A stretch of DNA of 64,000 bases from Bimastos eiseni (GCA_959347315.1 OY365811.1:28518833-28582832); one strand, 5' to 3'; positions 23,801-36,260 are shown, counted from the first letter of the stretch. The notes: generated by a model not told the origin, from the sequence alone. Translations and numbers: made by a program.

Positions 23801-26800
23801 AAAGTAGTTGAAGGTGGGATGGGAGGGATGATGCAAGGGTGGATAGCAGTTGAAGGGGGGTTGAGACTGAGGTTGAAGTGCTAGTTATTTGATTTTTATG
23901 TCTTCCTCAGGAGATGGCAATCAATGAGTCGGAGGCTGAATCAAGTGCAAGCGGAACGGCTACTGCTGGCTCTAATACGGTGGAAACGGATGTTCCAGCT
24001 CAGCAGGAACAGCCGCTGACAGTGGAGACACCCTCTTCAGACAAAGGATGCGCCGAAGTGGACGATTTTATGAAAGTGTTGGAAGTTCCAAAAGCCAATG
24101 GTACTACAGATGGTACTGGGCAGCAGTCTGGTGATGGTGCAATTACAAGTGACAGACTAGCAATGGAGGGGGGCTTGGCACTTACTGCAGAGACGGAGTC
24201 TAACTGCGCCTGTGGAGTTGGACAGGGACAAGAAGCGGAGGTGAATTTTGATCATTTGGAGCTTCAAGTAGAGAATCTCTATGCCAGTATGTCTGCTGAT
24301 GAAGAGCCGCTGAGCGCCAAAGAGAAGGGCTTTCTGCCTCTGGACCATGAAGATGCTAAGAAATGGTTCTATAGAGATCCTCAGGGACAAGTTCAAGGTG
24401 AGCAAATAACATTCATTACAGTCTTATTTGCATTTTGTTCACAGGAACTAAAAGAAGAATGAACAAAATTGTAAACTTAAGCTAAGCTAGATAAAAATCG
24501 GTAATAGTACAGTACTGAATAAAATAGAAACAAGAACAATCCATAAAATTTGAGTGAAATCATGTGAATAGTTATGAACCAGACAACCAATTATTATGTA
24601 GATGATATCTAATGTTGCAACATCAAAGCCTATGGACCTCTTTTTGGCCATGAAACACTGAGATACCTTGCTAGAGCTACATAGCTCAAATTTACTTTCT
24701 TCCTTTAAAAATGGCTCAGACTCACTGTTTCTCCTTGGCTTAAAAGGATTTGGAAATCTTAGTGCTTCTTCTCCTGGTGACTGACTATCCATGACTCAGA
24801 TTCATATTTTGGTGTAATCTTGCGCACGTTACAAATTCATTGAATAAATAAAATAAAATGTTCGTTGCTGGGACGCTGCTGGAATGGCATAGGATTATTA
24901 GTTGGAGTTTGTTGCTAATGGTAAGAAGAATTGGTCTTTGATTATGATTTTTGTTGGAGAATTGACTGATGTGATAGTGTTTTGGCTGTAGGTCCGTTTT
25001 CATCGGGTGAGATGGCGGAGTGGTTCAGCGCTGGTTACTTCAGCATGAATCTGGTCGTTAAACAGGGAGCAGACGAATGTTTTGTGCCACTTGGTGAGTT
25101 CTCATCGCTTGATCCTCATGGAGTAATTTAGTCTTATGGCTCAATTAGTTTCAGTCGTTGATCGATTCTAGACTTTATTATGATTGTGTGTTTTACAGAT
25201 TTTGCAGAGTTAGAGCAATGCTAAAGAAGGAAACAGTTGTGCTTAGCAACTAATTAAATCAAGTAGTTATTTGAACTGGCAGAATGTTGTAATTTATTTT
25301 GCTGTTCTTTTAGGAGAACTGATCAAGAAAATGGGATCCGTTCCATTCATAGCGACTGCTCCTGTCAAGGTTAAGAACAGTTTCACTTCCTTCAATTTCA
25401 TGTGAAGATGCTCTACTATTATAGAGGAGTAGTTCTTGCTTATTGTTGTAATTGGATATGCCTTTGAGCACTATGAACTGTGATTTTGAGAGATATTTTC
25501 AAAGAGTATACTTTATATCTAATGATCTTACATACACACGCACACATACATACACACACAAGCCCTGTGATAAGTTTTCAGTTCTTCCAAGCACAGATGA
25601 TTTTTTAAATATCTTGGAAATGACAATCGAATATCACACTAAGGGCAATAGATTTGATGTTGGAAATCATAAAGAGCTGAGAAATCCATTGATGAGGTGA
25701 TGTGTTTAAAAAAAAGCAAAATGGATTTGGCTTGATTTGAGATGATTCGACATTCATTTTGCAGATTTCACCTCCGCTGAGCAACAGTGCAACCGAGATG
25801 CAACATCATCAGGACCATCTGAAGTTGCTCATCTTACAACAACAACAACAACAACAGCAGCAGCTTCAACAGCAAGCGAGGTGAAGTAAATTCTGAGTAC
25901 TTTTTTTATTTATTATGAATTTAATCAGTGGCTGTGTATGATTGAAATCATTGTTTAAGAAAACCTGCAATTATATATCTTGATTTTCAGTTATTTCAAT
26001 ATCGAGTTTTGATTAATTTACTTGTGTCTATTATTGTACATAATGATTAACTTTTTTGCTGATTATATTATCTAGTTGTACCATTTAGTACAGCTCATGC
26101 ATTCCAGTTGTTGTGCATGGTTAGTTGATGACTCATTATCTTCCAAGAAGACCCTACCTAGGCAGTGATTAGCTTAAGACACGCTCATGCATACGGCCCC
26201 TCTTCTTCTTCTAGTCGGTTTCCATATTGCCCATGGTGATGATTATAGTGTCTGTTTGACATTAAAATCCTTGGCATTGTATTGTATTTAGCCATTTGCA
26301 TTGTATCATTTAGGAACCTCACTATGCTGTTAATGGGTAGCTGTGTAATACCGTATTTCAGAATGATTAGAGCAAGCGGATCTTGAAGTGTGTTGATTAC
26401 AATGATTGAAGTTGACTGAAAGTGAGCTTTGTTTTATTGACATAGAACACAGGAAGCCTTTGCTAAGCTGACTCCTCAGCAGCAGCAGCTCCTATTGCAA
26501 ATGATGCTCAAGCAACAGCTGAATCCACAGGTGGCAGCAGCACCTGTCAATCAGCAGCAGCAGAAGACGAATGCGCTCAACAGGTGAGTGGACATCTCCT
26601 AATCTGTTACATCAATTAGAATGGAAGAATCCTCCCATTTTCAGTCAATGCTTAAGTTATTTATGGTGATGGTGGTCTCGGGTGTGGCAGCGGGAAGGAT
26701 TGTGCTTGTTTGAAATAGAAGCCATAGTTCTGATTGGTTTTAAGCTTCCTCAATCAAATACACTGCTCATGAATTAGACATCAGTTGCTATCCAATAACT

Positions 26801-29800
26801 TGTTCACTTAAGTGACCTCTTTGAAGAGGATCTATAAGGTAGAGTCGTACTCTGCATCAGCAGTGGGACATTTGCAGTATGGAGGTCATTCCGATGTAGG
26901 TCAATGGTAACATCACTGGTTTGTGCACTGGAGTTAAATAAATAACCCTGATTTTGTGACAGGTCGGCTCTTCTAGAGACAATGAATGCTTTCCAGCGCC
27001 TTTCATCCAACGTTTCCTCTCACCCTTCAGCAAACGTTCCTCCCTCCTTTCATCGTTCCATGTCCCAGCCGTCCGGAATCGACGTATCTGCGCTTCCCTC
27101 CAGCCTTCTATATGGACTGTCGACGTCCTCATCGACTGCAAACAACTTGCCACAGGTTGGCATGCAGGCGTCGTCGGGTTCTCTCTGGCGGTCATCTAGC
27201 TGCATGCCATCTGCATCAGGTGAGTGACTGCGGGTAAAGTAGATGATTGGCGTCTTCGTTAATAAGTCTGTATGCATTGAAAGCCCTGGTAGTGAATAAT
27301 AATGATAATAGTAATGATAATAAAGACAATTTATATGGCGCCGTAATGCGGCCATATCGCCTCAAGGGCGCCTCACAAACACTAACAGACGGGAAAATCC
27401 TTCGAAAAAGATGAGTCTTGAGCCTCGACTTCATTAGAATCTTCTGAGACATGCTCAAAAGTTAGTGGCTTGAGATATATGCATCTATTAATGCACACAT
27501 GTTTGCCAGTAATTTCTTAGGCTATGTTTTTTCCAGCCTAGTCATCTGAGTGTGTAGGTTGCTGCTTTGGCTTGATATTTTTGACTTGCCTAGGAGTTCT
27601 TTTGTGTACCTGATATATCAGAGTTTAGGGAGCCATCATCTGTTTCACTGAGCTGCAGTTTTTTCAGAACTTGAGGTTACTTTTAAAGTTTGTTAAATCT
27701 GCATAGATATTATTTTTAATGATATGAACTAAGATGACAATCAAGGCAGAAATATGTGAATATGACTTGGAAGTGGAGGAGTATTAGAAGATAGAGGAGA
27801 ATTAGGAGATGGACTGAATGGCTTATGTGATCGTATTTCAGGTCAAGCTTGGTTATCGGAATCTGGAGCTGGGCCAGGTGGCCTGTGGAATGTGGAACTG
27901 CCAAAGGCAATAACAGCATCAGCACTCGAAGAAATGCAGTACATGGTACTGGAGAAAGCACACCAGGTATTCATTGTACATGTGTTCTTTCGCTGACTCG
28001 GCCAGGCATCCGTGAAGTGGTTGTCCAGTTGAGCTTTGATCAATTGTATTTGGTTAAGGGATGCTAATTTTTCACCATGTACATGAAATTATCATGCAGT
28101 GATTTTCTCTGCTAGTGGCTAATGATTGCAAAAGCGTCCTTGGCATAATGCATGGGCATCTGGGAATGATCATTTCAGACAGTCAAAATCATAATCTATT
28201 ATACAAGCCCAATTAGTTAATTTATTCCTGTGATCATTGATTGATAGAAATTGATTGATGAAATTGTAGTTTTAATAAGACTGAATTGATGATTATATTG
28301 TTAGAGCAAATCGTGTTTGATGTGTGTTCTCATAGCAACAGCAGCATCAGCAGCAGGTTCCAAACCCGGTGGCTCTGAGTGGACATCAGCTGAAGCTACA
28401 GGAGCTATTGGAAGCTAGAGCTGGTGCCGAAAAGGCACGCGAGGCCAACGGGGCGATGGGCTTAGACCAGATACGAGAGCTCTTGCAGCAACAGAAGCAG
28501 CAGCTGGACATCGTACGCCTGGCGGAAGAGCAGCGCCGGCTGCTGGAGGAGAAGAGGAGGATGCTGGAGATGAATCCTCTTGACAGGCAGAGACTTGTGC
28601 GACAGGTGAGTGCTGCGTCAAATGAGGCTTCATCATTCAACGACTACTATGCCAGTCGAATTTTTGCCCATGGCTATAACTTCAAGTGACTATTGATCAC
28701 TGCCTCACTGCCTGATCCATAACGATAATGGCACTATAGAAGTCATTGGATTATACTAGCTGTCTTGAAGGTAGCCTTTGATTTAATCCTTCATATCTGT
28801 ATTATAGAAAAGGCAAGAGGTCTTTATTCTTATTCTGGTAATCGCATATAACAGGATACTATTTAAAGCCTTTTATTGACCATACCTTAATAATTGTTGG
28901 TGAAAGGCATGGGTGTGATATCAGTTGCATATGATTATATTGATAACATCCAATCAGCTCAGCTTTATATCTGGGTCAGATGTTTCCGAATATATGCGGG
29001 GCATCCTTCCTTGGCTGACTTCTCTCATCGGATATCATACCGGGTCTCTTCATTGGTGTGGCACTGCATTGAAGGATCGGCTCCCAGGTGCCTGCGGGAA
29101 CTATGCTGTTCTACATTAAGTGTCCAGCGCTTGGGCTCCCTTCGTTCTTCCTTGCAGTCTGAGCTTCTTGTCCCTCGCTCTCGGACTTTCATGAGGCAGC
29201 ACTGAGCCTTCTCGGTTGCGGCCCCTGCTACTTGAAATGGTCTATATCTTCCCCTCCGCCTTGTACCCAGAGGACACTCTCCTGCATTTTATATGTACCT
29301 TAAGACTGTCCTGTTTAGCTGGGGTTGGGTTAGGAGCACTCCTGAGTAGATCGCTTGAGGGGTGTTACAAATAAATAGAAGAATGGTTTTTTGTGATCCA
29401 GGACAGGTCAGAGGATATGTATCGTCAACAGCAGCTGGACGCCCTTTGTCGTCTGCAGAATGACCCAGTTACGCCCAGCTTACAGGTAAATGCCGGTACC
29501 TTATCAAAGAATCTGTTGTCTGGTGCATTACCACAAGTGAATGTATTTATCTAGATTTACATGTAGAGCCTTTTAAAACATGATAAAATCTCATTGATGA
29601 GCAACAGTTCATGGTTCATTGGTTTCTATGTGCAGTAAGAGAGTCTAGTTATTGGAATCACAAAGAGGAAGGTTCAGCACAGAATGCTTTTATCATTTCC
29701 AGTAGTGAGTCCGTTATTTGTTATCATTGATGGTTGATCCAAGTAATCCATTTCAGCAAAAGATGATGGACAGGATTTTTCGCTGATTTGCATTCGTGAG

Positions 29801-32800
29801 CATTTAAGTAATAATAATTCTGCCTTTGTGTAATGTCTCTTGATCTGTTGTCCTGTAAGAGTTGTTTCTGATTTTTGTCTCAGATTTTTTTCGTGTTTGC
29901 TTCCATAACCTGTTCTTTGATTGTATCAGCATGTCATTCTAGGCACCATCCCCTTCTGAATGCCAGTCCCATTGAGTGAGAAAGTGTCTGCTTTTTAGGA
30001 TCGTGATGCATTGGACGTAAGACAACTGCTGGCTCTTCAGCAGACATGGGCCTCCAATCACAACAGGTAATGCTGTCAGCAATCCACTGACATTCGTAAA
30101 TAAGGTAGTCGGCTGTTGACTGTCACAGCATGAACTAATTGCCAGTAGATGATTAGTCTGTAAGAATTGCCTGAAAATGATTAGGATTGTGATAATCCTA
30201 ATGTACGTGTATATACGGTGCCTCTAATAGGTCCTGAGAAGGCAACATTTTAATGTCTGGTTATCACAGTGTAGAAGCCTTTGAAGCGATACCTGATTTT
30301 GTGTTTGAGTCTGTCCTGAAAGCAGACTGATCATGATAAAAAGGAACTCTGAGCTAACAAATGATGCCGATGAATACTATAACGATATGTGTATCAGTGT
30401 CTCATAATGTGTGGGTGTTAGTTATAATGGGTTGATTGGTGCTATATAAATTAGAAAAAATTGCTGTTTGTGTAGGGGACATTTGGTGTCATCAGGGGCT
30501 GGCCTCGTCGCACCGTCAGCGTCTGCCTTATTCCACCACAAAGACAATGGCACCAGTTCCTCGTCGTCTGCAACAGCCGCATCAATCATCCAACATCTCA
30601 AGGTTATCTGACACTGATGGGTGAATTGATGAATTTGGTGGGAGAGGTGAATGGACAGATGAAGGAAAGGAAGAAAGCAATCTATGATTAGATTATGATG
30701 GGTGAATGTATAGAATGAGGGGACGTTGTGTGGATTGATATATCGATTAGCTAACAGTTAGGATCTACATAATAATAATCACCTAAGTCACATGACCATC
30801 TGAGCATGCGTCTGTCCGCAGCATCGAGTGCTGTGACATTTTCGATGCAGTTGTTTCCTATGTCCCATATAAACAGAGTTAAAATGACAACTTCTGATTT
30901 TTGTAGGGTTCAAATAAATGTGCAAAGAATGTTAATATTACGCATAAAAGAAGTTTTATTGACGATTTTCAGTTATATATCGTAAGTATGCTTGCAGCTA
31001 TATACATTACATGGAAACTTGATAGATGAGACTCGATAACAACGTCATTTTGTGGTCAAATGGTGAGTGAGTACGACCCGTGATTTTCTGTCGAATGGTG
31101 AGTGAATGGAAAAACTGCTATAAAAAAACTTCACAGCAACTCCTCATTTTTCACAGGTTGAGTACGACCCGTGATTTTTCACAGATTAACAGCTAGTATA
31201 GATAATAATTAGACATGTCTCATGCTGGCTTCATAAGTAATCACTGTTGTTTGGTTTAAATAGTACAGAAATACTTTTAGCTTATGTTGGTAGAAAGTTA
31301 TTGGACAGATTGTTAGAATATTGATATGGATTGATCAATACATGGATACATATAGCCAGACAAATGAATTGACTGACTGATTGTTTGCAGTTAAACGACG
31401 TGAAGACGGCCATGAATCAATGGCCAGTGACTTCTGGAGCTGGGACTAACAGGTGGGCTAATGAACCAGGCACCTGGACTGGCTCCAGTGCACCTCCTTC
31501 AAAGTCATCTCCCCTCAACTGGGAGACTGCTGCTGCTGCTGTTTCAGCCAACAATAAGAGCATCAGCACGTGAGCTTGATTCGTCTATTCCTTCTTACTT
31601 GCTTTTGCATTATATCTCAACCTTAGTGGCTGTCTGCTTCTTTGTCTCCTTGTTTGTCTCCTCTCTTCTCTTCCTGATACAAATGTGTGTGCATTAGTTG
31701 TTGGCCACTTTCAGGCCAGGGTCAACTTTTGCTGAGTGTCAGAGGGGTTGGAGAGGCATTTTGGTGTTGGGCAGTCTAAGAGGAATCTTACTTGAGGACA
31801 GGGGGTGATATTTGTATGGGTGTTAACTGTTAAGTAAGGTAAGCATGGAAAAACACTTGCCCACACCTACTGTCCTCTTGATCTTTGGTGACCAGATGCC
31901 CCGAGATCTGTAAGTATATTGTTTGAGCATTTAGCAATATTCTTGTATGCATGAATCTGTTGTATTTTTGTATCATGTATCATCCATTAAAGACATGTCA
32001 TAGTGTTGATGATTTGTGTTAATTGGTTGTTATGTCTTTGGTTTTAGATCATCTGTGCCCTTTGTGCCTAGCGGACTATCCCAGATGAAACAGGTGGGTA
32101 GCAATTGATGTTTTCTCTGCCTATGGGTAATAATTTGGTTTACAGATAAACAAGTAATTGGATGAGTAGAATGAAAGACAGAGGGGTGAAGGGTAAGAGA
32201 CAGAGAGGAGAAGGGTAAGTTGTTGTTTGTTGGGATTGAGTAATGATTTAATATTTCACACTTTTAACTTGGTATGCTGAGATCTTGTATTTGTGTTTGA
32301 TTGTCTATCACAGGAGTATGTCCAGAAGGTGCACAAGTCGAAGGAGGAGTTGACTCAGTGGTGCGAAAATGTCCTTAAAAGCATGCTGACATGCTCTTCG
32401 ATGGACAGTAAGTTGGTTGACCGGCGTCCATTCTCTTCGTCTTCTTCTTCGTCATATCATTTGTTTTCTCAATATTCATATTGTTTTTACATCTTCAGGA
32501 CAGAAAAACATTTGATAGTTCTGTTACACTTTTACCCTGTGGTAAACTTGGCTATTAAATGGTACACTGACCATACAATGGGAGGACTGGCTGGCCATCC
32601 AATCCTCTCTCATAGGCAAAGGCTAAAAGAGAGTGACGTCGCTAATGCTTGCTGCCTTTGGTGTTTGTCAGTCCTTGTTTTAACTGTTGATTTCTGTGGA
32701 ATCTGCATCACAGTTCAAAGTTGTAGTCATAGCAGTGTACACTTTGTTTAAAATTATCTCTGCTGTCCTTAACAGCAGTGTCAAAGGGCTATCTTTTCTT

Positions 32801-34262
32801 TGGTCAGGGACTCTGAACTTTTTCCATTACTTATGGCTTTTAGTTTTTGTAATTTTTATCTGGGCTTGGTAATTGTCAATTTCTTTTACTTTTGTTGCAG
32901 TTCCAACTTTTATCTGTCATCTGATGGATTTGAGTTCTCCTGCTGAAGTGAGCAACCATTCTCAGATTTCTGTTAGTTTAACACATTGACCGCTAGGTGT
33001 ATTTACATAAAAAGTTCAGTGGTCAAAGTGTTAATAAAAAAAATACCAATGAATATGAATACTCAGAGATGCTACATACATTGCCTTAACTTTTTCTGGC
33101 TATGTGGTTGCTTTTCATCAATCCTCAAAATGTGATAGCTATGAATCTGAGGTTATGTGCTTAGTTTTCCATTTGTTGTCATGTTAAGATAACAGTGTTA
33201 TGTACAGTGTGACACTGTGTGTTGCTATGGCAATGCACTTAGCTAGTATTTATTTATAAATTTATTAAGGAAATATATATGATGCCTCTCCTGGGACCGC
33301 ATGTATGAAGCAGGTATAACTGCTTGTCCGGACTAGATTTGGCTCTAAGTGTAACTAGCAAACTTGATTGGTGCGAATGAAGAAATTGATTGAGGATGTC
33401 TTAGTGTTCTTAGTCCAGACTAGCACAAAGCCACTGGGCAGCCAGGTGTAAGTTGGCTAGTTGAGCTAGCCTAGGGCTTAGCAAGGATAAACAACATGGC
33501 GTCTGTGTTGGTTTGTTCTGTTTAAGACGTCAAAGAGTGTTTAAGAGGGACCATCGTTGATTCTGCTTTTGTCGGATTATGATCTTAATTGATGCTTTTT
33601 GTTTTTGCCGTCATAAAACTGGTGATAATAATAGTAATAATCTTAGTTTAAGTAACAGTTTTAACTGATTGACACACTGCAATGCTTAACACAAGGTCTT
33701 TAGCTTGCATTGGTGTTATAAAAATTTCTCAGATGTGAGTAAAATAATAGTTGAGTAAGACAACATTATTTATTTTTTGAAGGATATTGGAATAACTGTG
33801 ATATTTGTGTTATAACAAAATCATCTGCTAAATAAGTTTATTTGCATTATCAAGAGGCATCATGGCTGCGGAATTGTGCAGTTGTTTCATCGTGATGCTA
33901 ATAGTTGTGAATGGTTTGTGTGTGTGTGCATGTGTTGCAGGTAAATCAGTTTGTGCAGGCATATCTGGGAGACACAGATGATGCCAAGAAATTTGTGAAG
34001 CAGTTTGTTGAGAAGCAAAGCAGAATACAACACGAGGTAGTGTTGCGATTCGATGGATTTTTTCTTGTAATGAGCAAATTTCCTGAAAAGCTGAAGACGA
34101 TAGAATTTTAAAAGTATTTATGGTAACTATTATAGTTATTTTTTGATAAACACTTATGATGGTAAATTTAGGATTTGTTTATTGTAATGTATGTTTCTCT
34201 GTCCTTAGGCACTCTTAATGCAATACATGTCCAGTGGAGGAGGAGGAGGAAATCAGTGGTGA
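17881..34262 (+). CDS. GIGYF2: GIGYF (GRB10-interacting GYF protein), complete, 25 coding exons
   Basis: GIGYF scaffolds the cap-binding repressor 4EHP and DDX6 to silence and degrade mRNAs. Exons: 17881-17915, 18588-18861, 20382-20499, 21055-21157, 21279-21442, 22371-22526, 23078-23154, 23466-23567, 23911-24397, 24992-25093, 25314-25369, 25765-25880, 26446-26583, 26963-27219, 27842-27966, 28336-28605, 29402-29485, 29999-30066, 30476-30602, 31391-31569, 32048-32093, 32314-32407, 32901-32947, 33941-34036, 34209-34262. They total 3375 nt in frame (1124 aa). The start reads LKFGPEW. The 4EHP-binding motif YRYGREEML is residues 57-65. An RG-rich part follows, then the DDX6-binding LPEW...GTFDSSGAF (285-304). 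The GYF domain (about 494-550) carries WFYRDPQG, QGPF, EMAEWFSAGYF and PLG. Gln-rich and coiled-coil exons follow. The C-terminus has LTQWCE, VPTF-like IPTF, VNQFVQAYLGD and ends GGGGGNQW. Invertebrates usually have one gene for human GIGYF1/2. Confidence 0.95.
18977..19047. mobile_element. 71-bp piggyBac-like mini-element in GIGYF intron 2
   Basis: TTAACCTTTTAATGACCAGC at the left and the reverse complement of the right end, CTAACCCTTTAACGACCAGT, form a near-perfect terminal palindrome. The left TTAA and the right TTAG would be the piggyBac-type TTAA target duplication, one base mutated. Similar ends occur at 32978-33034. Confidence 0.55.
19658..20348. mobile_element. Complete non-autonomous hAT element, 691 bp, in GIGYF intron 2
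   Basis: The flanks carry a perfect 8-bp duplication CTGATTTG (19650-19657 and 20349-20356). The left end starts CAGTAATGTAACACTCGAGTC. The reverse complement of the right end starts CTGTAATGTAGTCGAGTC. GACTC/GAGTC words recur near both ends. There is no transposase. The right end stops 33 bp before the acceptor of GIGYF exon 3 (20382), so the exon's polypyrimidine tract begins immediately outside the element. Confidence 0.85.
20030..20085 (+). repeat. Degenerate tRNA-like segment (possible tRNA-derived SINE remnant)
   Basis: TGGCTGATTTGTTAGAGTG (20030-20048) resembles a pol III A box and GGGTTCAGTACTC (20073-20085) a B box, at tRNA-like spacing. No clean acceptor stem closes around them, so this is not a functional tRNA. 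It lies inside the 691-bp hAT element. Confidence 0.35.
21676..22321 (+). mobile_element. TAGGGCATAACC-family MITE, copy A, in GIGYF intron 5
   Basis: The ends TAGGGCATAACC and GGTTATGCCCTA are perfect 12-bp inverted repeats. The flanking octamers GTTTCTAT and ATTTATAT agree at 6 of 8 positions, compatible with an aged hAT target duplication. The whole 646-bp sequence is matched in reverse orientation by copy B at 39525-40202. No open frame is conserved between the copies. Its right end lies 49 bp from the acceptor of GIGYF exon 6. Confidence 0.8.
25837..25863 (+). repeat. (CAA)6(CAG)3 polyglutamine run in GIGYF exon 12
   Basis: Nine consecutive Gln codons lie in a Gln-rich exon end and continue as LQQQA. 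Polyglutamine stretches are typical of GIGYF proteins. The pure CAA block makes length variation likely. Confidence 0.9.
27290..27460 (-). mobile_element. LINE 3' end with reverse-transcriptase C-terminal codons
   Basis: On the minus strand the frame reads MKSRLKTHLFRRIFPS, the conserved C-terminal FKSRLKTHLF motif of CR1/L2-type LINE reverse transcriptases. It is followed by a GCGGCGCC/ATATAAATTG tail and a TTATCATTA-type simple repeat. Only the last ~170 bp remain, inside GIGYF intron 14. Confidence 0.65.
28975..29388 (+). mobile_element. CR1/L2-like LINE 3' fragment in GIGYF intron 16
   Basis: Across shifted frames the plus strand encodes the end of a LINE reverse transcriptase: LGSLRSSLQSELLVPRSRT, then FSVAAPATWNGL, then FYMYLKTVLFSW. 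These are the C-terminal signatures of CR1/L2 elements. At least one frameshift and a stop show that it is dead. The tail ends GGAGCACTCCTGAGTAG ... AAATAAATAG, as in the copy at 6075. The element stops about 13 bp before the acceptor of GIGYF exon 17 (29402). Confidence 0.75.
31068..31179. repeat. Direct repeats GAGTACGACCCGTGATTTT in GIGYF intron 19
   Basis: GAGTACGACCCGTGATTTT occurs at 31068-31086 and 31160-31178, with a related GTGAGTGAATGG block between. The minus-strand end CTATACTAGCTGTTAATCTG (31181-31200) resembles the start of a second copy near 36338 (TATAGACTAGCCCGAAATGG, then AAATCACGGG). It is probably an undefined transposon family; its bounds are not established. Confidence 0.4.
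32978..33034. mobile_element. 57-bp piggyBac-like mini-element in GIGYF intron 23
   Basis: The element reads TTAACACATTGACCGCTAG from the left and TTAACACTTTGACCACTGA from the right, so the termini are inverted and begin and end in TTAA. It lies 30 bp after the exon 23 donor. The layout matches the 71-bp element at 18977. Confidence 0.6.
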
Positions 34263-34428
34263 CTTGACAAACTAGTCAAGGCTATTGGCAGTTGTTGCTG
34301 CTGTCAAGTGAGTTGATTGACATATTCCATTCAGAAGAAACTTACAAAGCTTATTATAATCACCTTGTCACCTTGTGCTGTCAGTTCTTGGAACTTGAGC
34401 GATCACAACGACAAAACTTCTTCATTGC

Positions 34429-34512
34429 TTTCTTTTTGAAGTATTATAATATTAATAATAACTTTCGTTTTTTCTTTTTGAAGTATTATAATATTAATAA
34501 TAATTTTCATTT
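34429..34512 (+). repeat. 42-bp tandem duplication in the GIGYF 3' flank
   Basis: Two adjacent units (34429-34470 and 34471-34512) begin TTTCTTTTTGAAGTATTATA and differ only in their last few bases. They lie about 170 bp downstream of the GIGYF stop codon, probably within its 3' UTR. Confidence 0.8.
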
Positions 34513-35218
34513 AACTTCAAATTGACATGTTGCATCTCAAAGTCAAAGTGTTTTATTGCAACCAATTGAACAAAAATACATAAATTGAGAATGAACAAAG
34601 TGCATGTAGATTTATACAACCATATATAAATAATGTAAATGGGTGGTTTTGTTTTGTTGCAGGTGAGCGTGGTCCAAAGTTGACTTGAGAAACACGGTGT
34701 TTAACGACTGTAAACCTAAAGGACTTTGAGATCTGTGATAAGGAAACACTGGTCATAAGCTGCTTATGACCTTTGAACTGTTGGCTGGTGCTCGCTCAGC
34801 GGGGCACCAGACTAAATGGCTGTAATAAGCTTACGCTGTAATAGTCTGGTTACGTTAAGTTGTTTTGGCGCATAATAGCACTAGAAAATATGACGACATC
34901 TCGTTTACATCGGCAGACTTCGTTTAAAAAAAAAGAATGCTTGAAACACTAACGGACGTGATACATTTTGTTTTGTGTTGAAGGATTCCTATTTAAGTCG
35001 CTTTCATTTTGTGTTTGGTTGCTAGCATGGATTTGTCCGCAGTTGCGTTTTCTGGGTGTCTTTGCTGGGTTCTGTTGAAGCTGGATAAAACGATTCCTGT
35101 TGGCCCCAGTGTAAGACAATTTGGGTAAATAGTTTAAAATCTGTTACACCAATTGCAAGAGAAGGCTGCTGGGTCCTTAGTTTTGTGTCTTTGTTGAACT
35201 GGAAAATAGGGAGGAAGG

Positions 35219-35390
35219 CAGGGCCGTACCGAGCGGTGGGCCAGCGGGGCCGTGGCCCGGAATGCAAGTATAGAAAGGGTGCAAATTTCAGGATGGAGTA
35301 ACTTGTTCCATAAAATGCACTACTTTCAAAATGTGGGAGCGCCAGATTGATGTTAGGCACAGGGTGCAAGTATAGCTTGGTATGGCCTTG
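35219..35390. mobile_element. 172-bp hAT MITE with perfect target duplication
   Basis: The left end CAGGGCCGTACCGAG and the reverse complement of the right end CAAGGCCATACCAAG match at 12 of 15 positions. The flanking octamers at 35211-35218 and 35391-35398 are both GAGGAAGG. The motif GTGCAAGTATAG-like occurs inside both ends. There is no coding capacity. Confidence 0.88.
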
Positions 35391-36084
35391 GAGGAAGGTC
35401 ACTCAATGCTTCTTAGCCATGTCCAAAACATCTGCTTTCAGAATATATATTTTATGCTTATGCATGTATATACAATTTTTTAATGTTATATTTATGAATA
35501 TACGCATGTATATATTGTATATGTAATGTTATATACATGTATAGCATCAGAAGTGTAGAGACATGACAATAGTGTTCTAGTTACTTGTGCTGTATATTTA
35601 GACCACAATGTATATTTATATATTCAAATATAAGTAATGTAAATGTGATGAAATGATGAATGGCATAGTTGGCTTTCTGGAGTCTGTAAAAGAAGTGAGA
35701 GATTTGTGATATGAAATTGTCTCATATTGAGACCAATTAGTTTGTCGATTTAGGATGTCCATTGATTTCTAGCATTAAATCTAATGTGTACGTCCACGTC
35801 TGACTGAGGTTATAGATAACTAAGTAGGTTAGTAGCCTTTTATAAATGCAGACAAATTGTGACATTTTGCAAAATTAGGTTCTCTGTTGGGTCAGATACA
35901 AAGTCTAAGTCAATCTCTGACGGTTGCTGTTTTCACTCCTGATGCTTGCTACAGCAGCTGCACTATTGTACTAGTGAAGAATTGAGAGACCTCCTATGTA
36001 CCTTTGTACTTGGTTGTACAAGCCCACCTCTACTGCTGTTTCTTTGTCTGTCTGTCTGGAATATGGAGAATACAGTCTGTTTTG

Positions 36085-36260
36085 GACCGTCTTGATATCT
36101 TCCTCACTCACGCAAAGAACGACTGCTTTGGCAAGCAACATCGCACCTTTGCTATTGTGGGTCCTCCCTTTTTAATGACCCTGCCCTCCCATTTATGCAT
36201 TTTAAGATTTTGGTCTTGGTCTCTCCCTCATTTGCACGCTGCTTGAAGACTTGTTCCATC
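36085..36260 (+). mobile_element. Probable LINE reverse-transcriptase C-terminal relic
   Basis: The frame reads HRTFAIVGPPFLMTLPSHL, close to the RSFSVVGPxLWNSLPxHL signature near the end of CR1/L2 reverse transcriptases. It runs in the same sense as the copy at 28975. Only this short region is recognisable, so the bounds are approximate. Confidence 0.4.

Noticed and set aside
24487..24792. 101-codon minus-strand frame inside GIGYF intron 9
   Set aside because: It has no recognisable domain, sits in an intron of an expressed-type gene, and its C-terminal hydrophobic run comes from AT-rich sequence.
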